Source: Paenibacillus sp. JDR-2
GTDB taxonomy: Bacteria > Bacillota > Bacilli > Paenibacillales > Paenibacillaceae
DNA: 64,000 nucleotides
NCBI RefSeq assembly: GCF_000023585.1
Contig: NC_012914.1
Span: forward strand, 6,145,501-6,209,500
Direction: 5' to 3'
Shown: positions 7,182 to 16,189 of the stretch, in pieces
Layout of the letters: every line of letters starts with the position of its first letter
Position numbering within the stretch: position 1 is the first letter of the stretch
Program-made: the position numbers and the translations under genes
Notes under the pieces: model-generated
Told to the model about the DNA's origin: nothing
What the model saw: the letters and a program-made list of their open reading frames with translations, nothing else
The model's database searches: none

Positions 7182-8876
7182 ATGTTAAAAGAAATGATTG
7201 CAGCCAGCCTGGCGGAGCACTGCTCCCTATCGAGCCAGCAAATCGAGGAGCTTCTGGAGTTCCCGCCTAACGAGCAGCTTGGCGACGTCGCTTTTCCTTG
7301 CTTTGCCCTGTCGAAGCTGATGAAGCAAAGCCCGGCGCAAATCGCCGGACAACTAGCCGTATCCCTGGCGGAGAGCAGCCGGTGGACGATATCCGTTGCC
7401 GGTCCCTACCTTAACTTCAAGTTCAATCGCGCCGCGGTAATAGAGCAATTCGTACGGAATGGCGGAGCGCAAACACCGGAGATCGGCGGAGGTAAACGCG
7501 TCATTATCGATATGTCCTCCCCCAATATCGCCAAGCCGTTTGGCATCGGGCATTTGCGCTCGACGATGATTGGCAACGCCCTTTACAACCTGCTCCGCAA
7601 GGTGGGCTACGATACGGTTAACGTTAATCATCTGGGCGACTGGGGCACCCAATTCGGCAAAATGATTACGGCTTACCTGAAATGGGGAGACCCCGCCGGC
7701 AAAGCCGAGGATCCGATTAAAGCCTACCTCGAGCTTTATGTCCGTTTCCATGAGGAAGCGGTGCTCCAGCCGGAGCTCGAGACGGAAGCACGGGAATGGT
7801 TCGTTAAGCTGGAGAGCGGCGACACGGAAGCTAACCGCTACTGGCGCATGTTTATCGAGGACAGTCTAGCCGCCTTCAACAAGCTGTACGACCGCCTTGG
7901 CGTATCATTCGACCATTACCTTGGCGAAAGCTTCTATAACGATAAAATGGATGCGGTAGTGGAGCAGTTGACCCGTCAAGGCTTGCTCGAAGAGAGCGAC
8001 GGCGCGTTAGTGGTACGGCTGGATGAAGAAGCCCTGCCGCCTTGCATTATCAAAAAATCCGACGGCTCCTCGATCTACGCTACGCGTGATCTAGCCACCG
8101 CGATCTACCGGCATGATCAGATGCTGGGCAATGAGCTGCTGTATGTGGTTGGCGCGGAGCAATCCCTGCATTTCCGTCAGCTCTTCCTGGTGCTCGGACG
8201 GATGGGCTTTGATTGGGCGACAGAGTGCAAGCATATCCCGTTTGGCCTGATGCTGATGGACGGGCAGAAAATGTCTACCCGCAGAGGCAAGGTCGTCTTC
8301 CTCGAGGATGTTCTGGATGAAGCGGCCGCGCATGCTCTGCGCATTATCGAGGATAAGAACCCTAATCTCGCCGGTAAAGCCGAGGTTGCGGAAGCCGTTG
8401 GCGTTGGCGCCGTTATCTTTGGCGATCTGCTCCACTCGCGGCTTCATGAAGTGAACTTCTCCCTCGAGGACGTCGTTAACTTCGAAGGAGAGACGGGTCC
8501 TTACGTGCAGTACACTTACGCTAGAACGCAAAGCCTGCTGCGCAAAGCAGGCAGCGATGGTCACGCAGAATCTGACCAACATGCGGATGCTGCCGATTAC
8601 CAATATGCCGAAGGCGACCAATCCTGGCAGCTGGCGAAGACCTTGATGCGCTATCCCGCTGCTCTCTCGCAAGCGGCGCAGCGTTATGAGCCTTCCGTCG
8701 CCGCCCGTTATCTGATCGAGCTAGCCCAGACGTTCAACCGGTTCTATCACCACGAGAAGATCATTACCGGCAACCCTTCCGAACAAGCAGCAAAGCTAAC
8801 GCTTGTCCGCATGACGGCCGAAACCCTCGAAGACGGACTGAGGCTGCTGGGAGTCAAAGCGCTGAAGGAAATGTAA
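7182..8876 (+). CDS. argS: Arginyl-tRNA synthetase
   Basis: This 564-residue class I synthetase charges tRNA-Arg. Visible are the N-terminal tRNA D-loop (Add-1) domain with the conserved FPPNEQLGDVAFPCF, the HIGH-type motif FGIGHLRST about residue 120, YATRDLATAIYRHD, and KMSTRRGKVV as the KMSKS counterpart. The C-terminal anticodon-binding helical domain ends VLVRMTAETLEDGLRLLGV-like. A hydrophilic insertion rich in Asp, His and Ala (about residues 465-485) lies in that domain. The ATG at 7182 is preceded by CAGGAGGCG and by the T-box leader; longer frames upstream run through the terminator and are not real. Confidence 0.95.
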   Translation: MLKEMIAASLAEHCSLSSQQIEELLEFPPNEQLGDVAFPCFALSKLMKQSPAQIAGQLAVSLAESSRWTISVAGPYLNFKFNRAAVIEQFVRNGGAQTPEIGGGKRVIIDMSSPNIAKPFGIGHLRSTMIGNALYNLLRKVGYDTVNVNHLGDWGTQFGKMITAYLKWGDPAGKAEDPIKAYLELYVRFHEEAVLQPELETEAREWFVKLESGDTEANRYWRMFIEDSLAAFNKLYDRLGVSFDHYLGESFYNDKMDAVVEQLTRQGLLEESDGALVVRLDEEALPPCIIKKSDGSSIYATRDLATAIYRHDQMLGNELLYVVGAEQSLHFRQLFLVLGRMGFDWATECKHIPFGLMLMDGQKMSTRRGKVVFLEDVLDEAAAHALRIIEDKNPNLAGKAEVAEAVGVGAVIFGDLLHSRLHEVNFSLEDVVNFEGETGPYVQYTYARTQSLLRKAGSDGHAESDQHADAADYQYAEGDQSWQLAKTLMRYPAALSQAAQRYEPSVAARYLIELAQTFNRFYHHEKIITGNPSEQAAKLTLVRMTAETLEDGLRLLGVKALKEM

Positions 8877-8928
8877 GAGCACTAAGGGGCAGCCTCCTAT
8901 TGATAGCGGACCTGCCCCCTCTGTTTGA

Positions 8929-9408
8929 TTATAGTTTGCTTTGTTGGATGTCATATTCCTCCACATAATTGCGGTATTCTTTTCCACGGCAATAATGGAT
9001 GATATCCTCCTGGATCTCCGGGTACAGCACAATGGTAGGCAGCTCCAAAATCGGTATCCATTTGACCCCGATCTGGGTTGGATCAGGAATATCGGGGAAT
9101 TCGGGAGACGAACCTTTTTTCAGCGTGCATGCAAAAGTAACCCCTACCGAATGCGTATCGCCGTAAATGCCGTTATTTTTCGCCGGCTGATATTCATAAA
9201 CAAACGCTACGGGACCTACATCCACCTCAACGCAAGCTTCCTCCATAGCTTCCCGTTTAGCGGCTTCCACGAGCGTTTCTCCCGCTTCAACGCCGCCCGC
9301 CGGCAGGTTATAGTGCACGCCGTCGTCATTATCGTTCTTGAACTCGATCAATAGAATCTCGTCGTTCTCCACGATTAATGCGCATGCCCGAAGACGAATC
9401 TTCTCCAA
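8929..9408 (-). CDS. Nudix hydrolase
   Basis: This 159-residue Nudix enzyme hydrolyses a nucleoside diphosphate linked to another moiety, with Mg2+. The Nudix box is GGVEAGETLVEAAKREAMEE, in which a Cys follows where Gly is common. The first strand RLRACALIVENDEILLIEF and the loop HYNLPAGG are typical. The start appears to be TTG at 9408 after AGGGGAT. It follows a small membrane-protein gene by 18 bp and is probably co-transcribed with it. Substrate cannot be assigned. Confidence 0.88.
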   Translation of the reverse strand: MEKIRLRACALIVENDEILLIEFKNDNDDGVHYNLPAGGVEAGETLVEAAKREAMEEACVEVDVGPVAFVYEYQPAKNNGIYGDTHSVGVTFACTLKKGSSPEFPDIPDPTQIGVKWIPILELPTIVLYPEIQEDIIHYCRGKEYRNYVEEYDIQQSKL

Positions 9409-9426
9409 GGTATCCCCTGCCTTCGC

Positions 9427-9750
9427 TTAGTATTGCTCGGCCTGTTTGACCGGGACTTTGATGGGTTCATCGAAGCTGGAAACCGTATGTATGATGTTAA
9501 AAAGCAAAGCGAGATGAATCAGCATTAGCAGCTTAAATACAACGGGGTATTTCTTTTGGGTAAATCGAATAAGGAAGCATAAGGCCAACGCAATTACAGC
9601 TCCTGCAATCATCATGACTTTAATAAAGGTAAAATTGATTTGAAATAAATAGGATATAAAGATCGAAATCCAGGTATAGCTTTGCATCCAATAAATAAAG
9701 AACAACAGGATGTAAAACAAAATATTAGTCAGTAATTTAATAACGCGCAT
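9427..9750 (-). CDS. Small integral membrane protein, unknown function
   Basis: This 107-residue protein has three or four predicted hydrophobic segments (about residues 8-24, 28-42, 46-62 and 72-90) and a short polar C-terminus. I recognise no family. The ATG at 9750 follows GGAGGG at a short spacing; the ATG at 9768 lies upstream of that site. It lies 18 bp upstream of the Nudix gene on the same strand. Confidence 0.65.
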   Translation of the reverse strand: MRVIKLLTNILFYILLFFIYWMQSYTWISIFISYLFQINFTFIKVMMIAGAVIALALCFLIRFTQKKYPVVFKLLMLIHLALLFNIIHTVSSFDEPIKVPVKQAEQY

Positions 9751-9925
9751 CGTACCCTCCATATTCAAAAGCTTCTAACAGCCGCAGTTACCATTATAGC
9801 TGTTGGAAATCGATCAGCGCTTCATATTCTTTTCCGCAATCGCAACTTTCCTTGTTTTTCCAAAGTATATAGTTATAGGTTCATACATCGGGTCATGGAC
9901 GGACTGAAGGCGGGGAAGAAAAAAT

Positions 9926-11395
9926 TTGAATAAGAAAATGATTATTCTGCAGATCTCTGTGCTTGTTCTTCTGATTAGCATTCTTTGCACGACGTATTGG
10001 CTTTACCATAACCGTGATGAGGCGGTTTACCGAAGAATTATTACTCAAGACGGATACAGCCTGTCCTTAGTTAAGGAAGGTATAACGGTGAACTTCTTCC
10101 TCAAGCCGGAATGGATTCCGAAGGAGGTTGGAGAGACAAAGCTTAACCTTGTGATCGCAAAGAAATTTGATTCGGACATTATTCTAGATAAGGTTGAAAA
10201 GCGCGACACGGATTTTTACATTCAAATAAAAGCTGTCTCTCATCCGAGTAGAAGTTCCGGCCAGCTCCTCTCCCTTTCTCAACTTACGAATGACACTTTT
10301 TCAAACTTGGGAAACCTTAAGTGGACAATAACAGATACTAACGGAAAGGACATACTCGAAGGAAACTATGGCACAGCCGAAGGATCGGATCTAACACTTA
10401 TTAGCATTAATGATACGGATCGCGATAAGTTCTCGCAGGGTGTTAAGGTTAGCTTCTCCGGCTTTAACTTGTATGGGTATCGTCAATATAACAAGTCATA
10501 TAAAGGGATACTTCCAGCTATTATCGTGACCGCGCTAATCATTGGGAGTCTGGTCATGCTTTACCGTAAGCGTACAGATCCCGAGAACGGATTAGGCTGG
10601 AAGCTCCTTGGCCATATGCTGCTTGGCGGATTTACGTTTGCAATTAATAATTTCAAGCTACCGCTTGGCTTTGTAGTATACCTGTTATTTTTCCGAAAAC
10701 CAAGATCCAATCTCTCGGTTAAGGATAAGGCTGCCCTGCTTGGTTTACTCATGTATGTTTTGCAGTTGGTTGTTCCACCTATTGTTCATTATTTAGATTC
10801 AGAGCCTCAAAGTTTGACTATACGCCATATATCGGCAAAAGAGCTTGGGGCAGACGGCTTGTGGAAGATGGTTGCTGCCCGTGCAGCGATAAGCATTCAG
10901 GCTAGAGTAGACAGCTTTGATGCCGTGCTTTCGGCTAACGGCGAGATCAAAGAGCTTAGCTTCCGTTTAACGGATATGGATGCAAAGGGACTCTATACAC
11001 ATGTATGGGCGGTTTATCAGTCTTCCGATCAGTCTGTTAAGCTGAGCCGCAGCACCTCAGAACAATGGGCGCAGTACTCCCAACTGATGTCGTCAGATAA
11101 CTTCATAGAGCAGTTCAATCGTCTGCAATTGTTGAAGCTAAAGCCTTCAGGAGCCAACCATAACTATATAAAAATAGAGCTTTTAAACGGTGGTATGCAG
11201 GCTAACTATGCAATGAAAGATATGAATAATTATGGAGTTGATGAAAAAGGCGTCTACCCGATTGGAGATAATCAGCTTCCTGTGACCGCGCATCTCATGT
11301 ATGTATGTGCGCCGCAGTCTTTAGATAATATGTCCGCATGCGAGGACGATGTAAATTATTACTTTAACATCGTGGAAGGCGGAGCGCGGGAATAA
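9926..11395 (+). CDS. Multi-domain membrane protein of unknown function
   Basis: This 489-residue protein has an N-terminal signal-anchor (about residues 5-22), a polar outside domain of about 165 residues with beta character, a cluster of two to four membrane segments (about 193-285, including the short cytosolic MLYRKRTDPENG and a FFRKP loop), and a 190-residue C-terminal polar domain. The start is TTG at 9926 after GGCGGGGA; an ATG at 9938 is an alternative. I recognise no family. It is transcribed away from the Nudix gene pair. Confidence 0.65.
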   Translation: MNKKMIILQISVLVLLISILCTTYWLYHNRDEAVYRRIITQDGYSLSLVKEGITVNFFLKPEWIPKEVGETKLNLVIAKKFDSDIILDKVEKRDTDFYIQIKAVSHPSRSSGQLLSLSQLTNDTFSNLGNLKWTITDTNGKDILEGNYGTAEGSDLTLISINDTDRDKFSQGVKVSFSGFNLYGYRQYNKSYKGILPAIIVTALIIGSLVMLYRKRTDPENGLGWKLLGHMLLGGFTFAINNFKLPLGFVVYLLFFRKPRSNLSVKDKAALLGLLMYVLQLVVPPIVHYLDSEPQSLTIRHISAKELGADGLWKMVAARAAISIQARVDSFDAVLSANGEIKELSFRLTDMDAKGLYTHVWAVYQSSDQSVKLSRSTSEQWAQYSQLMSSDNFIEQFNRLQLLKLKPSGANHNYIKIELLNGGMQANYAMKDMNNYGVDEKGVYPIGDNQLPVTAHLMYVCAPQSLDNMSACEDDVNYYFNIVEGGARE

Positions 11396-11422
11396 ATATC
11401 GTTAAGCAACCGGCAAAACGAC

Positions 11423-11495
11423 AAACGGCTTCTGCCGGGGTGAATCACAGTCCTTACGGACAATGGTTCACGCTGGCAGAAGCCGTTTCATCATT
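11423..11495. terminator. Long hairpin between convergent genes, probable terminator
   Basis: AAACGGCTTCTGCC (11423-11436) pairs with GGCAGAAGCCGTTT (11475-11488). An inner TGAATCA/TGGTTCA-type stem and a CAGTCC/GGAC tip make a continuous 66-nt hairpin followed by CATCATTTTT. It separates the membrane-protein gene from the leftward 11506 gene. Confidence 0.7.
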
Positions 11496-11505
11496 TTTAA
11501 AAAGC

Positions 11506-11784
11506 TTAAGCTCTCATGGAAGCAGGAATAAAATCATGCTCATTCACTTGACGGTCGAACAGCTCTGCATTTTTCTCAAAGCAGCCGCAGTAGTAGTCTT
11601 TCATGCACAGCGGGCATGGAACGTTGAGCAGACGCGTTACGCCTGTCAGATGCCACTCTGGTTTGTTGCTGTAGAAAAGTCTTGCTCTGGAGCCGTCGGC
11701 AAGCGTCATAATGTACTGGAATAAACCGGATTTCAAGTCTTTGTCCGCTAAGGTTACGCTCTTAATTTGAAGTTTCGAATTCAA
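11506..11784 (-). CDS. Small Cys-rich conserved-looking protein, unknown function
   Basis: This protein of about 92 residues has an N-terminal beta-rich region (LQIKSVTLADKD, FQYIMTLADGSRARLFY) and a Cys cluster CPLCMKDYYCGC that could bind a metal. It ends in a polar helix. The best start is TTG at 11784 after AAGGGTGA; a GTG at 11793 sits too close to that site. I do not recognise the family. Its own promoter may lie upstream in the AT-rich 11800-11860 stretch. Confidence 0.6.
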   Translation of the reverse strand: MNSKLQIKSVTLADKDLKSGLFQYIMTLADGSRARLFYSNKPEWHLTGVTRLLNVPCPLCMKDYYCGCFEKNAELFDRQVNEHDFIPASMRA

Positions 11785-11895
11785 GATCTTCACCCTTACT
11801 ATTCGTATTCAAGCTTGTGTAATAATACCCTTTATAGCGCCTGAAGTCAATATTTGCGGCATGGGTAGCGGCTTTAGCGCCTACTGTACTTATTT

Positions 11896-11924
11896 TTGTA
11901 ACAGTTCGCGAATTAGGGTATAAT
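11896..11924 (+). promoter_or_regulatory. Sigma-A promoter of the LLM oxidoreductase gene
   Basis: TTGTAA (11896-11901) and a perfect TATAAT (11919-11924) are 17 bp apart, 44 bp upstream of the ATG at 11968. Confidence 0.7.
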
Positions 11925-11967
11925 CAAGGTTGCACATACTTACATGCACAGGAGGTGCACCGCACTC

Positions 11968-12975
11968 ATGATCAAACTGGGTATTCTCGACCAGTCACAT
12001 ATTAACGAAGGACAGAATGCAGCTTCCACGCTGGCGGACACGACCCGTCTGGCACAAGAAGCGGAAAAGCTCGGATACGGCCGTTACTGGATCTCCGAGC
12101 ATCATGCCGGTAAAATGCTGTCCTTCTCCAGCCCCGAGATTCTTATCGCCCATCTGGCGGCAGCAACCTCGCGCATCCGCGTAGGCTCCGGCGGCATCAT
12201 GCTTCCGCATTACAGCTCCTACAAGGTTGCCGAGAGCTTCAAGCTGCTCGAAGCTCTTCATCCTGGCCGCATCGATGTTGGTCTTGGCCGCGCCCCTGGC
12301 GGCATGCCAACAGCGACCCGTGCGCTGCAGGAACACAAGTTTGTGGATATTAACAAGTATCCACAGCAAATTATCGATTTAATCGGTTACCTTCGAGGAA
12401 AAATGCCGGAAGGCCATCCATTCGCGGGACTACATGCCGCTCCTTCAATCGAGCAGGTTCCCGAGGTCTGGCTGCTTGGCTCCAGCTATGAGAGCGCACG
12501 GATTGCGGCACAGCTTGGAACGAACTATGCTTTTGCTCAGTTTTTCGGTACGCCGGGCGGCGAGACCGCGATGAAGCATTACCATGAAAACTTCGAGCCG
12601 TCCGTACTGTACGACAAGCCGCATTCGATGATCGCCGTTCTTGCCATTTGCGCGGATACGGAGGAAGAGGCTAACGAGCTTGCGCTCAGCACGGATCTAT
12701 TCTTCCTGCTGCTCGAGAATGGCATAGACCAGCTTAGCTTCCCTTCCGTAAAGACGGCCTACGATTATCCGTATACGGAGTCCGACCTGTATCGGATTAA
12801 CCGGGCTCGCGAGCGTCGCATTATCGGCACGCCGGAACAGGTTAAAGCCGGCATCCTGAAGATGGCCGAGCAATACCAAGCCGATGAGGTGCTCGTCATG
12901 AGTTCGGTCCATAACTTCGAAGCTCGCGTGAAGTCGTATCGTTTGATTGCCGAGGCATTTGGGCTGGAGGGATAA
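11968..12975 (+). CDS. LLM-class flavin-dependent oxidoreductase
   Basis: This 335-residue TIM-barrel protein belongs to the bacterial-luciferase-like group close to the MsnO8 type, using FMN or F420-like flavin. Typical features are MIKLGILDQSH at the N-terminus, YWISEHHAG, IRVGSGGIMLPHY, and GRIDVGLGRAPGG, which binds the flavin phosphate. The barrel closes with IIGTPEQVKAGI and DEVLVMSSVHN. The ATG at 11968 fits the family; AGGAGG lies 12 bases upstream and the earlier ATG at 11944 precedes that site. It appears monocistronic. Substrate unknown. Confidence 0.9.
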   Translation: MIKLGILDQSHINEGQNAASTLADTTRLAQEAEKLGYGRYWISEHHAGKMLSFSSPEILIAHLAAATSRIRVGSGGIMLPHYSSYKVAESFKLLEALHPGRIDVGLGRAPGGMPTATRALQEHKFVDINKYPQQIIDLIGYLRGKMPEGHPFAGLHAAPSIEQVPEVWLLGSSYESARIAAQLGTNYAFAQFFGTPGGETAMKHYHENFEPSVLYDKPHSMIAVLAICADTEEEANELALSTDLFFLLLENGIDQLSFPSVKTAYDYPYTESDLYRINRARERRIIGTPEQVKAGILKMAEQYQADEVLVMSSVHNFEARVKSYRLIAEAFGLEG

Positions 12976-13060
12976 GCCCTTTGGAAGGACACTTGGCGTC
13001 CTTGGCGTCCCCATCACTTTTGCTGCGTACATTAGAATGGATCCAATAAAAAACCAGATA

Positions 13061-13122
13061 AAAGAGGCGAATAGAGACTACGTTGGATTCTGTCCAGCGT
13101 AATGCTCTCGATTCGCCTCTTT
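13061..13122. repeat. Long imperfect hairpin in a gene-free stretch
   Basis: AAAGAGGCGAAT (13061-13072) and ATTCGCCTCTTT (13111-13122) are perfect inverted copies. Between them ACGTTGGA and TCCAGCGT pair with one G-T. A third copy of the TCCAACGTAG arm occurs at 13149-13160. The 280-bp gap between the LLM and SDR genes (12976-13257) otherwise shows no gene. It may end transcription of the convergent genes but lacks a clean T run. Confidence 0.55.
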
Positions 13123-13257
13123 GCTTCAAAAACAACCGATTTTAATGAACGAAATCCAACGTAGCACATACGGGCTACCTTGAACTGTATTGGAAGCGGC
13201 ACTGGTCAGCCCAATCAGGCTGAGTATGTGCATTTCAGCAGAATTGGTATTTCCCCG

Positions 13258-14004
13258 CTACTCCTCGTAGATCATTTTCCGCGTCATGCCGCCGTCGACT
13301 ACGAGATTGATGCCGGTTACGAAATCATTCTCCGGATCCGTCAAATAGAAGCAAGCGCGGACGATATCATCGGGTCTGCCTACTCGCCCTGCCGGATGCT
13401 GCGAATGATCCTCCGCGCGCAGTGCCTCGTAATCGCCGTTCTCAATCCAGCCCGGGCTGATCGCATTGACCCGCACATGTTCGGGTCCCAGCGATACGGC
13501 AAGCGCATGCGTCAACGCAACGATGCCGCCTTTTGAAGCCGCGTACGCCTCGGAATTCGGCTCGGACATCAGCGCCCTCGTGGATGCCAGATTTACAATC
13601 GAGCCTCCGCCACTCTCTCGCATGCGTTTGCCCGCTTCTTTAGCACAGAGAAAAGTTCCACGCAGGTTGGTGTTGAGCACGTAATCCCACTCATCCAAGC
13701 TCAGGTCAAAGGGTGATTTCCACTTCCCTAAGCCCGCATTGTTGATCAACACGTCGATTCGTCCATACTGCTCGTCAATGGCTGCGAACGCGGCTTCAAT
13801 CTCCTCCGGGCGGCTTACATCAACCGTTAATCCAATGGCATGACCGCCTGCCTCAACAATCCGATCCACCGTCTGCTTCACCAGCTCGGCATCGCGGTCA
13901 ACGGCCGCAACCCGGGCCCCTTCAACTGCGTAGGCAACGGCCAGCGCTGCGCCGATTCCTTTGCCCGCACCCGTTATTACAGCAACTTTCCCTTCAAACC
14001 TCAT
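13258..14004 (-). CDS. SDR family oxidoreductase
   Basis: This 248-residue classical short-chain dehydrogenase has the cofactor motif TGAGKGIG (residues 11-18), an acidic residue after beta-2 (AAVDRD) that points to NAD(H), NNAG, the catalytic Ser in SIVNLAS, YAASKGG as YxxxK, and SPGW. The start has AAAGGAGT upstream. It lies 18 bp downstream of the alkA gene on the same strand and may be co-transcribed, though the functions are unrelated. Substrate not evident. Confidence 0.9.
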   Translation of the reverse strand: MRFEGKVAVITGAGKGIGAALAVAYAVEGARVAAVDRDAELVKQTVDRIVEAGGHAIGLTVDVSRPEEIEAAFAAIDEQYGRIDVLINNAGLGKWKSPFDLSLDEWDYVLNTNLRGTFLCAKEAGKRMRESGGGSIVNLASTRALMSEPNSEAYAASKGGIVALTHALAVSLGPEHVRVNAISPGWIENGDYEALRAEDHSQHPAGRVGRPDDIVRACFYLTDPENDFVTGINLVVDGGMTRKMIYEE

Positions 14005-14022
14005 CTTTATCCGACTCCTTTC

Positions 14023-14931
14023 TTAGTACAGTATCCGCCATAAATAAAATGTCGCGTAAGACTCCCAGCCCTTCCAGCCTTCCGCCATTTGCCTGATCTC
14101 GCTGATGGCCGGCTTCGCCTCACTGCCCGTCAGAGCTTTAATCGAATTATGAAGACCCACATCCGCGATCGGAAAAGCATTCGGCAAGCGCAGGCAGCGC
14201 ATAAGAACATAATTCGCCGTCCAAGGCCCAATGCCGCGAATCCCCGTCAGCTGTTTTTCGATTGCCGCAAAATCTCCAAGCGCAAGCAGGCTTTGCTTAT
14301 CTAAAGAGCCCTCAGCCATAAGCTTGGCTACCCCAATGAGATACTCGGATTTTTTCGAGGTCATTTGCATGGACGCCATATCTTCCGGCTTTAACGTCGC
14401 AATGGTCTCGGGAACCGGAAACTGCCAAAATGTCCTGCCCTCCCGCTCTACGCTTTGCCCGTATGCCTCCACGAAGCGCCGCTTGAGCGTATAAGCAAAG
14501 GCTAGATTAATCTGCTGTCCTATGATTCCCCAGCATAACGCCTCGAACAAATCCGAAATCCCGACGCTTCGCAGGCCATGAAAACGCCCAATCGCATGAA
14601 CCAGCAGCGGGTCTTTCTCCGCCATTTCGTAAAAAGGCAGCAAATCCGTATCGAAATCAAACCACTCCCGGATAAAAGCTTCGATCTCCCGCTGCCGTTC
14701 ATCGCTAACCTGCTTCTCGCCAATGACCCTCACAAGCAGTCCGCCATGGCCGGACTCCCGGATCACAACCGCCGCGGGCTCTTCCCCGCTGCCTGTGGGA
14801 ATAAGCCGGTAAACGGCATCCCCCTCCACCTGATACAGCGGCTCATTCGCCGATCTTCGCAAATAATTGACCGTCTCTTTATAGCTGAAGGGCACCGGCG
14901 TTTCGATATGCAGCAGCACTGATTCCGTCAT
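14023..14931 (-). CDS. alkA: DNA-3-methyladenine glycosylase II
   Basis: This 302-residue protein is an HhH-GPD base-excision glycosylase that removes alkylated purines from DNA. The helix-hairpin-helix reads LTGIRGIGPWTANYVLMR and the catalytic Asp is in FPIADVGL. The N-terminal region is the AlkA-type domain (FSYKETVNYLRRS). The second ATG (14931) has an AAGG site at a proper spacing, the first (14937) does not. It is divergent from adaA-adaB across a 157-bp gap, as in Bacillus subtilis, where the Ada response controls both sides. Confidence 0.9.
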   Translation of the reverse strand: MTESVLLHIETPVPFSYKETVNYLRRSANEPLYQVEGDAVYRLIPTGSGEEPAAVVIRESGHGGLLVRVIGEKQVSDERQREIEAFIREWFDFDTDLLPFYEMAEKDPLLVHAIGRFHGLRSVGISDLFEALCWGIIGQQINLAFAYTLKRRFVEAYGQSVEREGRTFWQFPVPETIATLKPEDMASMQMTSKKSEYLIGVAKLMAEGSLDKQSLLALGDFAAIEKQLTGIRGIGPWTANYVLMRCLRLPNAFPIADVGLHNSIKALTGSEAKPAISEIRQMAEGWKGWESYATFYLWRILY

Positions 14932-15002
14932 GGACATCCTTCCCTTTTCCTCTATTCTTCTTACATTCTACTCCATTCATTGAACCACACCAAATCGCTC
15001 CG

Positions 15003-15068
15003 CCGCTTTCGTAATCTTGCGCTTTCATTCGTGCCCGCTTACGGTTTGAGGTCTAATCAAGGTATACT
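15003..15068. promoter_or_regulatory. Shared alkA/adaA control region with an Ada-box-like site
   Basis: AAAGCGCA, identical to the E. coli ada box, occurs on the minus strand at 15025-15018. A related CCGCTTTCGT/GCGCTTTCAT direct repeat (15003-15012, 15020-15029) surrounds it. A TATACT -10 for adaA is at 15063-15068 without a good -35, as expected for an activator-dependent promoter; the box is centred near -49. It could serve alkA in the other direction. Confidence 0.5.
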
Positions 15069-15088
15069 AAACCTGGAGGTGAGCGAAA

Positions 15089-15658
15089 ATGGGAAATACG
15101 GAAACGACCAACATCCCTGAGGACAAATGGCTTGCCGTTCTATCGAATGACGGCTCTTACGATGGGCAATGGTATTACGGAGTGACCACGACGGGAATCT
15201 TTTGCCGGCCGTCCTGCAAATCGAAGCCTCCGAACCGTTCGCATGTCCGGATTTTTCAGACATCGAGGGATGCCTTATCCGAGCGATTCCGCCCCTGCAA
15301 GCGATGCAAGCCGGTCCAGCAGCAGCTGCCTGACGAGGAATGGGAAGTACAGGCCCGCGCTTATATCGAGGCACACTACTATGAGCAGCTTACCTTATCC
15401 CATCTCGCAGACGTGCTGCATCTAAGCCCTTATCATCTGCAGCGGACTTTCAAAAGACTTACGGGTTTAACGCCCGCAGCCTATATTCAGCAAATCCGTA
15501 TCCGGGAAGCGATGAAGCTCCTTGCCTCAACCCATCTCCCCGTGACCGATATTGCGGGGCAGGTAGGCTATACGAACGCCGCCCATTTTACGACAAGATT
15601 TCAGAACGTTACCGGCTTAACCCCAACCCAATACCGAGGAGCGAAACAACAGCCATGA
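15089..15658 (+). CDS. adaA: Methylphosphotriester-DNA methyltransferase / AraC-type activator
   Basis: This 189-residue protein couples an N-terminal zinc Ada domain to a C-terminal AraC helix-turn-helix. The four zinc Cys are C39, C43, C70 and C73 (FCRPSCKSK and RPCKRCKP); one of them takes a methyl group from a phosphotriester and turns the protein into an activator. Two HTH units follow (YYEQLTLSHLADVLHLSP and AGQVGYTNAAHFTTRFQ). The start has GGAGGTGAGCG upstream. The stop overlaps the adaB start by four bases (ATGA), so the two are translationally coupled. Confidence 0.92.
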   Translation: MGNTETTNIPEDKWLAVLSNDGSYDGQWYYGVTTTGIFCRPSCKSKPPNRSHVRIFQTSRDALSERFRPCKRCKPVQQQLPDEEWEVQARAYIEAHYYEQLTLSHLADVLHLSPYHLQRTFKRLTGLTPAAYIQQIRIREAMKLLASTHLPVTDIAGQVGYTNAAHFTTRFQNVTGLTPTQYRGAKQQP

Positions 15659-16164
15659 GCAAAAATATATATTGGACCCTGCTTCAGCATGACGATTGGA
15701 ACCTGCATTTGGCCGCGACCGATAACGGCTTATGTTATGTCGGCTCGCAAGGGGCTTCCTACGAGGAGCTGGCCGAATGGGCTGAAGCGCGCCTGCCCGG
15801 CTATGAGCTGGTCCGGCATGACGCGGAGCTGGAACGCTATACGCATGAGTTTTCGAAATATTTTCAAGGAAGTCTGGACGTCTTTACGCTGCCGCTTGAT
15901 TTGGTCGGCACTGATTTCCAGCAAAGAGTGTGGCAGGCGATGAGCGCGGTACAGTATGGCAGCACGGCTGCTTATTCCGATCTTGCCGAGACCATAGGAC
16001 GTCCGCAGGCCGCCCGAGCCGTAGGTGCCGCAGTAGGCGCCAACCCTCTCCTAATCGTCCTGCCCTGCCACCGGATTGTGGGCAAGACGGGCTCCATGAC
16101 CGGCTACCGCGGAGGCCTTCCGATGAAGACAGCATTATTGGAATTGGAACAAAAACGCGGCTAA
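15655..16164 (+). CDS. adaB: Methylated-DNA--protein-cysteine methyltransferase
   Basis: This 169-residue suicide enzyme transfers the methyl group from O6-methylguanine to its own Cys. The active site is VLPCHRIVG with Cys at about residue 138, preceded by the HTH region FQQRVWQAMSAVQYGSTAAYSDLAE and the AARAVGAA recognition turn. It is the second gene of the adaA-adaB operon, next to divergent alkA, giving a compact alkylation-damage regulon. A bidirectional terminator follows. Confidence 0.93.
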   Translation: MSKNIYWTLLQHDDWNLHLAATDNGLCYVGSQGASYEELAEWAEARLPGYELVRHDAELERYTHEFSKYFQGSLDVFTLPLDLVGTDFQQRVWQAMSAVQYGSTAAYSDLAETIGRPQAARAVGAAVGANPLLIVLPCHRIVGKTGSMTGYRGGLPMKTALLELEQKRG

Positions 16165-16189
16165 GCAAAACATCGATATACCGGCGCAA

